64,000 nt of DNA from Pseudomonadota bacterium (GCA_021787615.1 JAJYLP010000005.1:19760-83759), one strand, 5' to 3'; numbered from the stretch's first letter, positions 38,768-48,175 are shown. Notes: generated by a model from the letters alone, not told the origin. Numbers and translations: made by a program.

Positions 38768-39227
38768 GCCGACGCGAAGCCCCGATCGCGTTCCCATCCA
38801 GAGCGCCGAACAGCATCGCGGTGTCGTGCATGCCGCCCTCGCCGCCGCCTGCCTGGGCGTGTTCGCGCAACATCCGCAGGAAGGTCGCTCCCTCGCCGGC
38901 TTCCCGCAGCCGCAGCCCGCGCAGATCGACCTGCCGGTTCAATTTCCGGCTGATCGAGTTCAAAGCCTGCTCCACCAGTCTGTTTGTCCAGTTCTGGCGG
39001 GACGGGGAGCCGCTCGCGGCGCGCGCGACTTTGCTGTCGCAGCGTGCGATCTCCCGGGCGACGGCCTCGCCGTCGACCCGCTGCTCCTCCAAGCCTCTGA
39101 GTGCGCTCCACCCAGCCTCCGAGACCACGCTGATGCGTCGTGTCGGATTCATGTATCGCATCGGCACGACGGTGCCGCATTCCAGGTCGAGCGCGGGAAC
39201 CTCATGCGCGCGGGTCTCGGTCGGCAT
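38658..39227 (-). CDS. Hypothetical protein after the UbiU-like gene
   Basis: An open frame of up to 189 residues (from MPTETRAHEVPALDL, ATG at 39227 with GAGG upstream) that I do not recognise. The part from about 10 to 145 reads like real protein (YMNPTRRISVVSEAGW, LNRQVDLRGLRLREAG). The last 40 residues are arginine/serine-rich and lie antisense to the LigB gene, overlapping it by 110 bases, so the C-terminus may be spurious. It follows the UbiU-like gene by 68 bases and would end the qhp operon. It does not resemble the SCP2-type UbiT. Confidence 0.4.
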   Translation of the reverse strand: MPTETRAHEVPALDLECGTVVPMRYMNPTRRISVVSEAGWSALRGLEEQRVDGEAVAREIARCDSKVARAASGSPSRQNWTNRLVEQALNSISRKLNRQVDLRGLRLREAGEGATFLRMLREHAQAGGGEGGMHDTAMLFGALDGNAIGASRRLSAGASPPRCSRRRKLGWARSTKARRCTLPSLPRSR

Positions 39228-39295
39228 CGCGCCTCGGCCCGCATCTCGATGCCCGTGAATGGAGGTTACGCCGGGCAATCGGTCTGGCGACGCTC

Positions 39296-40330
39296 TCACG
39301 CGCTTTTCGGGACACGAGCGAGCGCGCGCTTGCCGGGCGGCCGGAGGATTTCGCGGTAGTAGCACATGAAGCCGCTGCGGCACAGATCAGGTCTCTTGCG
39401 CAGTCCCTCGGCGAAGGCAGCCACCTGCGGCTCGCCTCCGCCCCGGTCAAGGACTGCCCGGACCATCTCGACGCTCTTCAGCCGCCGCTCGAGCGGGCTC
39501 TCGCGCCCCGCGACCTTGACTGCACAGATGCCCGCGGCTGCGAGCCGCGGGATCGCGCACAACCCGCAAGGCCCGTACGGCAGCCCCTCGGGCGTAACGG
39601 TAAAGCCGCAGGAGAACGTGTGCCAAAGCCATTTGGCCCACGCCTCATCGTTGGCTCGAAGCCTTTCCGCCTCCGTTCCAGAGAGCGCCCTGCCGTCACC
39701 GCGACGGTATTCGTACTGAAACCGGTCGAGACAGATCGGGCCCCCAAGCGGCCCCGGTAGGTGCAACGTATGGCACGAGCCTTCCTCGAACACGCAGCCG
39801 TCGTTGAGGACAAAGGATTCGACCTCCAGCGCCGGCAGCTCCGCGCACATTTTTCGCATCTCCGCCAGAGTGACGTGGCGCGGCAGGATTAGCCGCGAGA
39901 TGCCAAGATCGACGGCCAGTGCGGCAGTTTCGACGTTGTGGCACGAGGCCACTGAGCTCAGGTGTATGCGCAGCGGCAAGCGACGCTCGGCAAGCGTCGC
40001 GAGCAGACCGAAATCGCCGATGATCAGCGCGTCGGCACCCGCCTCTGCAATCCCCTCGAGCGTGCCGAGCAGATCGTTCCACCGGTCCCGCGGGTAGCTT
40101 TGCGCATTACAGGCGACCGCGACGGACTTGCCGAGCGCGTGAGCGTTCGCGACGGTCAGCGCGAGTTCCCCGAAAGTGTGCAGGTTGCCGCTCATTCTGC
40201 GATTGAGCGTCGAGCGCCCGAAACGCATCTGCCATTGGGGCGGCACCAGGCCGCAATAGAATTCATCCGCCCCGGCGCCGGCGAGGACCGGTACGTCCTC
40301 AGGCGCGCAGATCGGCGCTACGAGCTTCAT
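39296..40330 (-). CDS. U32 family protein, UbiU-like
   Basis: A 344-residue U32 protein. By eye it aligns with E. coli UbiU: N-terminal GADEFYCGLVPPQ, then the C-x6-C pair GCVFEEGSC (Cys179, Cys186; UbiU Cys169/Cys176), Cys200 and Cys255 or Cys258 as further cluster ligands, and the late SVKIEGR-like segment AVKVAGRESP. UbiU, with UbiV, hydroxylates ubiquinone precursors without oxygen using prephenate. Here the gene is coupled to a UbiV-like gene and to qhpE, so it belongs to the amine dehydrogenase operon. A role in oxygen-independent Trp hydroxylation for CTQ is inferred; a peptidase or anaerobic ubiquinone role is the alternative. Confidence 0.78.
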   Translation of the reverse strand: MKLVAPICAPEDVPVLAGAGADEFYCGLVPPQWQMRFGRSTLNRRMSGNLHTFGELALTVANAHALGKSVAVACNAQSYPRDRWNDLLGTLEGIAEAGADALIIGDFGLLATLAERRLPLRIHLSSVASCHNVETAALAVDLGISRLILPRHVTLAEMRKMCAELPALEVESFVLNDGCVFEEGSCHTLHLPGPLGGPICLDRFQYEYRRGDGRALSGTEAERLRANDEAWAKWLWHTFSCGFTVTPEGLPYGPCGLCAIPRLAAAGICAVKVAGRESPLERRLKSVEMVRAVLDRGGGEPQVAAFAEGLRKRPDLCRSGFMCYYREILRPPGKRALARVPKSA

Positions 40331-41234
40331 GCCAGTCTCCCGATACGACCAGGCGATCGACCGATCCCGCGGTGATGGCGCCGCAGAGAGCCGCCGCCAT
40401 TTCTGCGGTATGACGATAGAACAGAGTGTTGCCGCGCTGGAAAATCCCCGTCTGCGCGCTGCTGCGCCCGCCTGTTGCAGCCACGACGGTGCCGTATGTC
40501 AGGCATTCCCGGGCGCAGACGTGGCCGCTCTCGAATTTGCGCGCCATAGGTCGGCGCAGATTGCCGATGCGGCAGATGCGGCCTGTCGTCGCGAATCCAA
40601 AAGGTACGTGCACGGACAATTTCCCCCGTGACACGCGCATATCATTGCTGGAAGCAAACGGCGGCACATCCATCTCGACGCGACCGACGCCGAGACGCGC
40701 CACCAGCTTCTCGAACCCCGGCGTCATGAATCCGTGCCCCCCCAGCTCAAGGTAGGCAGCCGACGGCGCGCGCGGCTCCTTCAGCATCCTGCACAGGAGC
40801 CGGCCGGCAGTCGATTTCAGGTGAGGGAAACGCCGGCTGAGACGTCGCACCAGACCCCAGTCATTCAACGCGACTTCGGTGCCTTCCGGCAGCAATGCCA
40901 ACAGCGCATCCGCTCGCTCGATGCCATCGTCGGTGAGGACCGGAAGCGCGAGTCCGAACGCGAATCCGCCCGAGGTCACCGTCCCGAGCGCCTCACTCAC
41001 CGCCTCGACCGAAGGCAGCAGCCGCTGACAGAACTCGTTGCCGAAATGGACGCGTGAGAGGCGCCCGACCGGCATTGAAACCATTTCCGGCGCTTCCAGC
41101 CCGAGGAACTTCAGCCAATCAGTCCCCGCGGCCTCCGATGGACGGCTGACGAAGCGCATCAGCGATTCAAGCTCGGTGAAGGACACCGCGGCCTCGGCCG
41201 ATCTCAGCGGCACCGATGTGGCAGGCCGTATCAT
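40299..41234 (-). CDS. U32 family protein, UbiV-like
   Basis: A 311-residue U32 protein. It aligns by eye with E. coli UbiV: HFGNEFCQRL (Cys69, compare UbiV Cys39 in LGEAVCSKR) and the group Cys221-x18-Cys240-x3-Cys244 in GRICRIGNLRRP...HVCAREC, matching UbiV Cys180, Cys193 and Cys197 with a slightly longer loop. It would therefore bind a [4Fe-4S] cluster. The ATG at 41234 overlaps the qhpE stop as ATGA, so the gene is translationally coupled to the QHNDH maturation genes. It overlaps the UbiU-like gene by 32 bases, suggesting a heterodimer. Divergence from UbiV is large, so function is unproven. Confidence 0.75.
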   Translation of the reverse strand: MIRPATSVPLRSAEAAVSFTELESLMRFVSRPSEAAGTDWLKFLGLEAPEMVSMPVGRLSRVHFGNEFCQRLLPSVEAVSEALGTVTSGGFAFGLALPVLTDDGIERADALLALLPEGTEVALNDWGLVRRLSRRFPHLKSTAGRLLCRMLKEPRAPSAAYLELGGHGFMTPGFEKLVARLGVGRVEMDVPPFASSNDMRVSRGKLSVHVPFGFATTGRICRIGNLRRPMARKFESGHVCARECLTYGTVVAATGGRSSAQTGIFQRGNTLFYRHTAEMAAALCGAITAGSVDRLVVSGDWHEARSADLRA

Positions 41235-41974
41235 CGAGCGGGTGACGAATCGACCGGTTCCGGGCCTTCGAGTCGTGCGCACCGGTGCGACGGTGGTCGA
41301 TGGTGGCGTTCGGGTCCGTGAAACGAAGCGAGGCGGATCAGCGTCTCACGGGTCGTTGCGGCCGCAAGACCCGCAGCGACCCCGCTCACGATGAACCGTG
41401 AAAGATACGCTGCGCCGATGCTCGCACCGCGAGACACTCTCGCCGGGCTCGATTCATACCGCGGGCAGGCGCCAAAATCTGCCGAGGGCGTGGCCAAGTG
41501 CGAAATCTCCTCTCCGCTGCAGCGCGCATCACCCGTCGCCCGGATCACCCCGGGGTAGAACGCCGGGTAGGTTGCCCTCCCACGAGCCGGCGTAGCGGCG
41601 ACGATCAATACGCCTGAGGCCACGGCCCGCTCGACAGCGCTTCGCAGTACACTGCGATCCTGAAGCAGACCCACGCTGAAGTGCAGCAGCTGTGTTCGTT
41701 CGGCCAGCGCCCAATCGATCGCGGCGGCAAGCACGGCCGCCGTACAGCGGCCACGCTCGTTGAGCACCTGCGCGAGAAGAAGCTGCGGTGGTCGCGCGGC
41801 GGCAGCGATGATCCCTGCCACCACGGTCCCATGGCCGACAAGGTCAGCGACCGGCTCCCTCTCGATGACCCGATCAATCTCGTGCACGAACCGCCGGATC
41901 CCACTTACCGCCGGTGACGGCAGCGGTGCAATCCCGCTGTCGAGAACCGCCACCCGCCACACTGGATCAGGCAT
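41231..41974 (-). CDS. qhpE: Subtilisin-like maturation protease of QHNDH
   Basis: A 247-residue S8-family serine protease without signal peptide, so cytosolic. The catalytic triad is visible: Asp12 (AVLDSGIA), His48 (VGHGTVVAG) and Ser185 (RGASIGAA). QhpE removes the 28-residue leader of the gamma subunit QhpC after the thioether cross-links are made, and the QhpC here has a leader of exactly that length. It overlaps qhpF by 8 bases and the UbiV-like gene by ATGA. The last 30 residues are a basic tail without clear homology. Confidence 0.87.
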   Translation of the reverse strand: MPDPVWRVAVLDSGIAPLPSPAVSGIRRFVHEIDRVIEREPVADLVGHGTVVAGIIAAAARPPQLLLAQVLNERGRCTAAVLAAAIDWALAERTQLLHFSVGLLQDRSVLRSAVERAVASGVLIVAATPARGRATYPAFYPGVIRATGDARCSGEEISHLATPSADFGACPRYESSPARVSRGASIGAAYLSRFIVSGVAAGLAAATTRETLIRLASFHGPERHHRPPSHRCARLEGPEPVDSSPAR

Positions 41975-43649
41975 ACGCGCGTCCGCCCCGGCACTCGTGC
42001 ACCGACCCGTCCCGCAGCTCCAGTATCCGGTCGGCCCGCGGCACGGAATTCGGCGTGTGCGTGATCACGATACGAGTGCGCTGCTCGAAATGTCGATCGA
42101 TCAGCTCGTGCATGAAGCCAACCGAGGCCGCATCGAGATTGCTGGTGGCCTCATCGAGAACCAGCGCAAACGGCGAGCCCAGGAGTGCCCGGGCAACAGC
42201 GATGCGCTGCCGCTGCCCCGTGGACAGGCCCATGCCGCGCAGACCGAGCTCGGTGGCGTACCCATCCGGCAGCGCGAACACGAAGGACTCCACCCCCGTG
42301 CGCCCGGCCACTTCCTTCACCTGATCCGCCGGCGCATCGAAATTTCCATAGCGCAGATTGTCCAGGATGCTGCCGCGAAACAGCACCGGCTCGGTTTCCA
42401 GAACCGGGATGCGGCGCCGGAGCGAATGCAGCTCATAGTCCGACAAATCGACGCCGTCGAGCAGAATGGCGCCCGCGGTCGGTTCGGCGAACCCACGCAA
42501 CAATTCCACCAAAGTCGACTTGCCGACGCCCGACTCGCCGAATAGCACCACCTTCGAGCCGGGAGCAACTTCCAGCGTAAGACGCTCGAACAGCATCTGC
42601 CCGGCATCCGGGTAGCGGAAGCTCACGTCCTGAAAGCGGATCGGAGCCGAACGGGCCTCCAGGACCCGCGAACCCCCGCCCCGAGGTCGCATCGGCTCGG
42701 CGTCCCGCAGCTCCTGCACACGCTTCAAGCTCACCTCGGCGCGCTGATATGCGGTGTAAAGACCCATCAGCGACGTTGCCGAGCCGGTGCCGCGCGCCAG
42801 GTAGGCCGTAAAAGCCACCAGGGTGCCCACGGTGAGCGAGCCGTGGATCACCTGCCAGCCGCCCAAGATGAACACGACCGCGGTCGTCAAATGCGACAAC
42901 ACTCCCGAGAGCGCCCCGATCGTGTAGCCGACGAGCTGCTGGCGGACGAGGCGGTGCAGCAGACCCCTGTTCAGGCTGCCGAGGCGATCGCGCTCCCAGC
43001 GCTCCGCGCCCGCGCTCTGCACCGCTTTCGCGGCGCCGAGCGTCTCGAACAGGAAGTGCGTAATGACACCGCGCGATTCCCTGACCTCGCGCGTGCTGTC
43101 GGAAACGTGTCGCCGCGCCCGATGCCGCAAGAGCAGATGCAACGGCAGAATGCACGCGGCGGCCACCGTCAGTCGGACGCTCATTAGGGTCATGATGACG
43201 GCGGAAAAGACGAGCAGCAGCACCCCGTTGACGACCGCCAGCACCGCGTCGGTGCTGAAGCGCTGGATCTCGGCGACATCGCCGTCCAGACGCGTGACGA
43301 TGTCTCCGACCGGACGGACTCTGAAGAAGCGGGGCGGAAGAGTCAGGATGTGCGCGTAGACGTCCTCACGGATGGCAAACAGGATCTTGCCCGAAAGCCG
43401 CACGTACAGCAGCCGGTTCAGCGCCCCGAGCGCGAATCCGCAACTCGCCAGCACGACGATGGCGGCGCACAGTTCAACGAGAGCATCGAAGTGCTTCCCG
43501 ATGAGCCCGTCATCGATGATGAGCTTCGACAGATACGGCTGCGCGGCGGCCAGCACCGAGGTCCCTGCCGCGAGCGCCATGACGGCGAGGAGCGCGCCCC
43601 GATGGCGCCGGATGTATGGCCTCAGCCAAGCGAGTTTCCCCTGCCCCAT
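41967..43649 (-). CDS. qhpF: ABC transporter (fused membrane and ATPase), QHNDH gamma-subunit export
   Basis: A 560-residue half-transporter: an N-terminal six-helix ABC membrane domain (about 1-320, LLAVMALAAGTSVLAAAQPYL) and a C-terminal ATPase with Walker A GESGVGKSTLVELL, signature LSTGQRQRIAVARAL and Walker B ALVLDEATSNLD. QhpF is required for QHNDH biogenesis and is thought to export the processed gamma subunit to the periplasm. It lies between qhpB and qhpE, in an order matching known qhp clusters. Confidence 0.9.
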   Translation of the reverse strand: MGQGKLAWLRPYIRRHRGALLAVMALAAGTSVLAAAQPYLSKLIIDDGLIGKHFDALVELCAAIVVLASCGFALGALNRLLYVRLSGKILFAIREDVYAHILTLPPRFFRVRPVGDIVTRLDGDVAEIQRFSTDAVLAVVNGVLLLVFSAVIMTLMSVRLTVAAACILPLHLLLRHRARRHVSDSTREVRESRGVITHFLFETLGAAKAVQSAGAERWERDRLGSLNRGLLHRLVRQQLVGYTIGALSGVLSHLTTAVVFILGGWQVIHGSLTVGTLVAFTAYLARGTGSATSLMGLYTAYQRAEVSLKRVQELRDAEPMRPRGGGSRVLEARSAPIRFQDVSFRYPDAGQMLFERLTLEVAPGSKVVLFGESGVGKSTLVELLRGFAEPTAGAILLDGVDLSDYELHSLRRRIPVLETEPVLFRGSILDNLRYGNFDAPADQVKEVAGRTGVESFVFALPDGYATELGLRGMGLSTGQRQRIAVARALLGSPFALVLDEATSNLDAASVGFMHELIDRHFEQRTRIVITHTPNSVPRADRILELRDGSVHECRGGRAYA

Positions 43650-43665
43650 GCGGTGCTTGGGCGAT

Positions 43666-44769
43666 TCAGGGTCGATGAATCATTCGCAGTGTCGCCACCG
43701 ACTGGTCGCCGCATCCCGGCAAATGGATATCACCCTTGCGTTGCAGCGTCCGGGCGTCGTATATCGCAATGTCGCACATGGCGCCACCGACGTACACCTC
43801 CTTGCCGTTCGAGGAAATGTTGACGGAATAGTACGTATGCGGCAGATCTATCTGTCCGGCCACATCCCAATGGCGCGTGTCAATCTTAGTGAGCGCCGTA
43901 TACGCACCAAACACCCAGTGCTTGTCGGGGCTGAGCACAGTCGAGAAGATAGGGGCAGAAGTTCTTTCGAAGTCGTGGTATTGCAGCTGACCCGTGCGCA
44001 GATTAAGCATCATCAGCGAAGTTTCCGGGACACCACCCCGCGGCGTTCCCGGTCCGGTCAGCATCGAATACAGCGGGCTGGTAAAGGTTCCCGTAGGCTC
44101 CGTGACTGGCCAGAAAGCCAGCATGTCCGGACTCGAGTGGTTCGGGCGGTGCCAATCGAGAATGCCGCGCTTCTGCATGAGCCGACCGGTCCGCAGGCTG
44201 AATTCGTAGAGATTGAAGCCCAGCGCATAGAAGCTGCGTCCGTCCTCCTTGGCGAGGACCATCTCGATGCGGCGCGGTGCCGGATACTGCCGCAGCGGTT
44301 TCGCATGCAGGCCGCCGGCCGTGCTGAACAACGCGAAGCGCGGCGGCAGAACCGTGTAGGAATCGATGCCGAGCCGGGTCCGATACTCGTAGACGATCAG
44401 CTCCTTTCCGTCGGGCGTCACCGCGAATGCCAACAGGCATTTTATGCGCTCGCCCGGTGCGGAGAGGTCTGCGCGGAATACCTCCCGGCCCGTCCGCAGA
44501 TCGATTCCCACAATCCTCTGCGCCTCGTCGACCAGCACGTAGGCGATCTTGCCATCCGGCGACGGCACGATGATGCTCACATAATCCTTGGCGCCGGGGA
44601 TATGAAAATCGGAGATCACTCGCTGCTTGACCGGATCGATGACGTACAGCTGATCCGGCTTCGATCCGGTGATCAGGTAGTCGTGAGCCGCCGCTGCGCG
44701 GGGCATCACGGCGCCGATGGCGAACAATGCGCCGGCAAGCAGACAAGGCGCGAGAAATTTCAGGTTCAT
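43666..44769 (-). CDS. qhpB: Quinohemoprotein amine dehydrogenase, beta subunit
   Basis: A 367-residue secreted beta-propeller (YVTN-type repeats). The signal peptide MNLKFLAPCLLAGALFAIGA is followed by repeats such as VSIIVPSPDGKIAYVLVDEAQRIVGIDLRTG and SVNISSNGKEVYVGGAM. The beta subunit forms one wall of the QHNDH complex and holds part of the active site near CTQ. The start is taken as the ATG at 44769 for a proper signal peptide; the track's GTG adds eight residues. It follows qhpC by 27 bases. Confidence 0.9.
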   Translation of the reverse strand: MNLKFLAPCLLAGALFAIGAVMPRAAAAHDYLITGSKPDQLYVIDPVKQRVISDFHIPGAKDYVSIIVPSPDGKIAYVLVDEAQRIVGIDLRTGREVFRADLSAPGERIKCLLAFAVTPDGKELIVYEYRTRLGIDSYTVLPPRFALFSTAGGLHAKPLRQYPAPRRIEMVLAKEDGRSFYALGFNLYEFSLRTGRLMQKRGILDWHRPNHSSPDMLAFWPVTEPTGTFTSPLYSMLTGPGTPRGGVPETSLMMLNLRTGQLQYHDFERTSAPIFSTVLSPDKHWVFGAYTALTKIDTRHWDVAGQIDLPHTYYSVNISSNGKEVYVGGAMCDIAIYDARTLQRKGDIHLPGCGDQSVATLRMIHRP

Positions 44770-44796
44770 ATCGGTTCTCTGTATCCGGCTCACAAC

Positions 44797-45138
44797 TCAT
44801 TTCTTCGGAAACACGGCATTCGTGTTCGGGAACACCGGATCGAGCTCGCGCCAGTCGTGCTGTGCCGAGGGTTTGCCCTCCTGCCACGACGGATACGTAT
44901 TCATGGTGTCAGGCACCTGCGCCGGCCACCAGCAAGGATCCGAGCATCCGTATAGATCAGCCTCCATGGGCTGACAGAGGGAAGCCACACCGCCGAACGG
45001 GTCGACCTCCCAGCCGGGATCGAACGTCGTGGCGCAACCTGCCACGGTCTCCATGGCAGAGACTTCCTCGAGGTGTCCCGATTCGGCCGCTTCGAGCAGC
45101 AGACCGGCCTTTTCATTGATGGGTTTCATTCCACTCAT
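44797..45138 (-). CDS. qhpC: Quinohemoprotein amine dehydrogenase, gamma subunit (CTQ-bearing)
   Basis: A 113-residue precursor of the subunit carrying cysteine tryptophylquinone. Every cross-link residue of the characterised Paracoccus/Pseudomonas gamma subunit is in register: Cys35-Glu44, Cys55-Asp61, Cys69-Asp77 and the CTQ pair Cys65-Trp71 ([16 protein letters not shown]). With a 28-residue leader cut before Met29 these become mature positions 7-16, 27-33, 41-49 and 37-43, exactly the published pattern. The protein is a substrate of QhpD, QhpG and QhpE. The ATGA overlap with qhpD couples the enzyme to its substrate. Confidence 0.95.
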   Translation of the reverse strand: MSGMKPINEKAGLLLEAAESGHLEEVSAMETVAGCATTFDPGWEVDPFGGVASLCQPMEADLYGCSDPCWWPAQVPDTMNTYPSWQEGKPSAQHDWRELDPVFPNTNAVFPKK

Positions 45139-46595
45139 GCAGCTCTCCTCGGTTCGATGTGAGCGCTGAAGAATTTAGGATTGCGGGCGCTGATCTCGGC
45201 GTACACACGGATGCCGAAATCGACCCAACGCCGCAGCAGGTTGCAATAATGATACGTGCGGTGATGCGGATCGCCATAGCGCACCCAGGACTCGTGGTAG
45301 CAGCCGCCGGCGCACACATTGCGAATGTGGCACGTCGCGCAGTGCGTGCCGGTCCGATCAGCGGCGTGCTCGAGGAAGGCTCCGAGTCTGTCCGCAGCGA
45401 TGCCTTGACCGACGTCTCCGAAGGTCGGCAATTGCGTGCCGGTGAAGCGATGACACAGATTGAGACCGCCTTGGTGGTCGACAGCGAGCAGCCCAACTCC
45501 TGCTCCGCAAGGCAGAGCCTTGCGCCGGCCCTCGTGCAGGTCGGTCATCAGCTGGTGCATATTGGAAAAACCGGTATTCCGTCCCGCCAGCGCGGCCGCC
45601 AAGTACTTCTCGCCGAGCCGCTCGAATCCGGCATGCACTTCGGCGAGCTCTGCTTCAGATAACACGTGATCTGCCCTGTCTGAAGCGGTGACAGGCGCGT
45701 AGCCCACCTCGTGAAAGCCGAGGCCCTCGCGCAAATGCTCATGGATCAGCTCGACTTCGGTCGTTCCAGCGGTGAGTGTCACGCGCGCCCCAATCGGCTT
45801 CGAGCGATAGCGACTCAGGAGCAGGCGCACCTTGCGCGCAACCACTTCGTAGGTACCTCGATCACCGACAGTGCGACGATTGCGGTCATGCAGGGTCCGC
45901 GGCCCGTCGATGCTGACCGAGATCCCGAAACGATGGGCGTCGAAGTATTCTATGATCTCCTCGGTCAACAGAGTCGCATTGGTCGTCAATGAAAAATCCA
46001 CTGTCTTGCCGAGGCTGCCGGCCCGCGCCTCCGCGTAATCCACCACTTGACGGATCAATGTCATGTTCGTGAGCGGCTCGCCGCCGAAGAACACGATTCC
46101 CACCCTGGAGCGTTGCTCCGCCTGCGACAGCAGCAGATCCACGCTCCGCGCCGCAACGTCCAGTCCCATGCGCTTGCCCTCGGCCGGAATGGCCAGGTCC
46201 TCCTTGTAGCAATAGCGGCACGCCAGATTGCATCCGGTATTGACGTTGAGGACGATCGTGCTGAGAGGGTAGGCCTCGACGCGCAGGCGCGCTGGATTGA
46301 TGGGTCGGATTTCCCCCTCGGTCCGCAGAACCTCAAGCCTGATAAGCTGCTCGATGGATGCGCCCACCTCCGCTGGCGGGAAACGGCTCGAGAGTGTCGC
46401 GCGGATTCGCTCGACATCAAGGTTCCGTTCGGACTGCACCAGCTTCAGCACCTCGATGCCGAGCGCGTCCAATTCGAAAAGCGCGGAAGTCGGCACGTGC
46501 AGCAGCATCGCGCGTTCGCCAAATGCGACGATGTGGGCGTTCGCCGAATCGAAGATCACGGCGCGCGCCGTCAGTAGATCGGGGGATTGATCCAT
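45135..46595 (-). CDS. qhpD: Radical SAM maturase forming QhpC thioether bonds
   Basis: A 486-residue radical SAM/SPASM enzyme. The SAM cluster motif is Cys122-Asn-Leu-Ala-Cys126-Arg-Tyr-Cys129, followed by FFGGEPL, and the SPASM region holds several cysteines ([33 protein letters not shown]). The N-terminal 100 residues resemble a PqqD-like peptide-binding domain. QhpD installs the three Cys-Asp/Glu thioethers in QhpC. It overlaps qhpA by 25 bases and qhpC by 4. Confidence 0.93.
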   Translation of the reverse strand: MDQSPDLLTARAVIFDSANAHIVAFGERAMLLHVPTSALFELDALGIEVLKLVQSERNLDVERIRATLSSRFPPAEVGASIEQLIRLEVLRTEGEIRPINPARLRVEAYPLSTIVLNVNTGCNLACRYCYKEDLAIPAEGKRMGLDVAARSVDLLLSQAEQRSRVGIVFFGGEPLTNMTLIRQVVDYAEARAGSLGKTVDFSLTTNATLLTEEIIEYFDAHRFGISVSIDGPRTLHDRNRRTVGDRGTYEVVARKVRLLLSRYRSKPIGARVTLTAGTTEVELIHEHLREGLGFHEVGYAPVTASDRADHVLSEAELAEVHAGFERLGEKYLAAALAGRNTGFSNMHQLMTDLHEGRRKALPCGAGVGLLAVDHQGGLNLCHRFTGTQLPTFGDVGQGIAADRLGAFLEHAADRTGTHCATCHIRNVCAGGCYHESWVRYGDPHHRTYHYCNLLRRWVDFGIRVYAEISARNPKFFSAHIEPRRAA

Positions 46596-48175
46596 CGCTG
46601 CACGGTCACGATCAGGTGCGCTTTGCCCGTGATTGGGGTCTTGCCATCACGGTGTGACGCGACGACGAAGAGATCTCCTGTGTTGTCTGCCGAAAATCGG
46701 CGCTTGGGATCGGGTCCGCCCTGCGCCGGCAGGAATCGTCCCTCCTGACTCAGCGTGCCGGCAAAGCGGACATCGCCGCGTCTGGCGGCTTCGGCGTTAA
46801 ACGGTTCCAAGCTCCAGGTCACCGGCACCGCGCCGAGACGTACGGGGATCACCTTGCCGCCCGCACCGACAACATCGGTGTAGCCGATGACGTGGAATTG
46901 CGCATCCACCGGCGCAAGCGTTCCGCCACCCAGGCGCGCGATCGCAAGGGACGGCTCGACCTTCAGGCGATCCACACGGCGGTAGACGGCAAGCAGATTG
47001 CGGCCGTGCACTTGCCCGATGCGCACCGTGCGATAGCCGGGTGCCGCATTGCTCTGCACGCTGGCGCTGAGAATCAGTCCGTACGGGGTGCGCTCAAGAA
47101 CCTTGCACTTGGTCCCGGGCCCTAGCTCGACGCTTCCACGCAACCCGATGCCGACCACGACGACGCGCTCTGTCGTACCGGTTTTCAGTGCGCTGGGGAT
47201 CGCCGCGATGATCTGCGGCGCCCCCGTGGCGCGAGAGGCAACCCAGTGGCCGCCTATCTCGCTATGATCCGTTAGGAACCAGCGGCCGGTGATGCGCATG
47301 CCGTCCGTGGACGCGAAGTATACTTCGTGCACGCGCTTGCCACCGAGCTTCGCCGTGCCGCGCCACTCGAAGCCCGTGTACACGATGGCATCTGAGGAGC
47401 CGTCGAGCGCGGCGCCGCTCGCGTAGTGAAGTAGGTAGCGTGCGCGGTAGCGATGCCGCGCGGTTCGCCTGATTCGCGCCGTGCCATAATAATCTCCCCG
47501 GCCGGGCGTATACCCATGGACGATCCACTCTCCCGCGAGGCTCGGATGCGGATGACCGCTCCAGTTGCGCCACGCCGCGCTTTCGAACGGGAAGAGCTTG
47601 GCGAGCTCGCCGGGCAGCTCGGTGGTGGCGATCTTCCACCAGTGGATGTCACGACTGCCTTCTTGATACTCGAGCGTTGGGAACTGCCCGACGTGAAAAT
47701 TGATGAGCTTGAGCCATTCGGCGGCGGTGCGCCTCTGAAGCGCGACGCGCGCCAGGCTATGGCATCGCCCGCACATTTCATGCAGGTGATAGGGAAGCTT
47801 CAGGTCGGGCACGTTCGGACGGCGCTCGAGGGCAAAGCGGGCGGGAGCCGTTTCCGATGGGGCAAGACCCTGAACGTCACTCAGGTACTGGATGATGGTG
47901 GCCTGTTCTTTGCCCGTCAGTTTCACACCGTGCAGGTGACGCATCCGGAAGATCGTCATCGCCCAGCCCTCGGGGGTCTTGCGTTCCTCGCTGATGCGAT
48001 CGAAGTGCCCGGGCGAAACCTCGCGGTGGCATCCGGAGCAATTCGCCCGGACTGCGGCCAATCCTGCCGGCGCTGCGGCCGAACTCATCGCCGCAGATGC
48101 CGCGGCACATGTGCCGAGCAGCATGGCGAAGACCATCACCCCGTCCGTGATCAGCGACGAGACTCTGCGGTGCAT
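46571..48175 (-). CDS. qhpA: Quinohemoprotein amine dehydrogenase, alpha (diheme) subunit
   Basis: A 534-residue periplasmic subunit with a signal peptide and two c-type heme sites, CSGCH (46-50) and CGRCH (135-139), in the N-terminal cytochrome domain, followed by beta-barrel domains. It passes electrons from CTQ to an external cytochrome or azurin. The ATG at 48175 with AGAGGT upstream is chosen; the GTG at 48208 in the track adds 11 residues. Primary amines such as phenethylamine, tyramine or n-butylamine are known QHNDH substrates; the substrate here is inferred from the surrounding arylacetate genes. Confidence 0.93.
   Translation of the reverse strand: MHRRVSSLITDGVMVFAMLLGTCAAASAAMSSAAAPAGLAAVRANCSGCHREVSPGHFDRISEERKTPEGWAMTIFRMRHLHGVKLTGKEQATIIQYLSDVQGLAPSETAPARFALERRPNVPDLKLPYHLHEMCGRCHSLARVALQRRTAAEWLKLINFHVGQFPTLEYQEGSRDIHWWKIATTELPGELAKLFPFESAAWRNWSGHPHPSLAGEWIVHGYTPGRGDYYGTARIRRTARHRYRARYLLHYASGAALDGSSDAIVYTGFEWRGTAKLGGKRVHEVYFASTDGMRITGRWFLTDHSEIGGHWVASRATGAPQIIAAIPSALKTGTTERVVVVGIGLRGSVELGPGTKCKVLERTPYGLILSASVQSNAAPGYRTVRIGQVHGRNLLAVYRRVDRLKVEPSLAIARLGGGTLAPVDAQFHVIGYTDVVGAGGKVIPVRLGAVPVTWSLEPFNAEAARRGDVRFAGTLSQEGRFLPAQGGPDPKRRFSADNTGDLFVVASHRDGKTPITGKAHLIVTVQRWINPPIY

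Noticed and set aside
43372-44955. 527-residue plus-strand ORF
   Set aside because: Antisense to qhpB, qhpC and the 5' part of qhpF; shadow frame.
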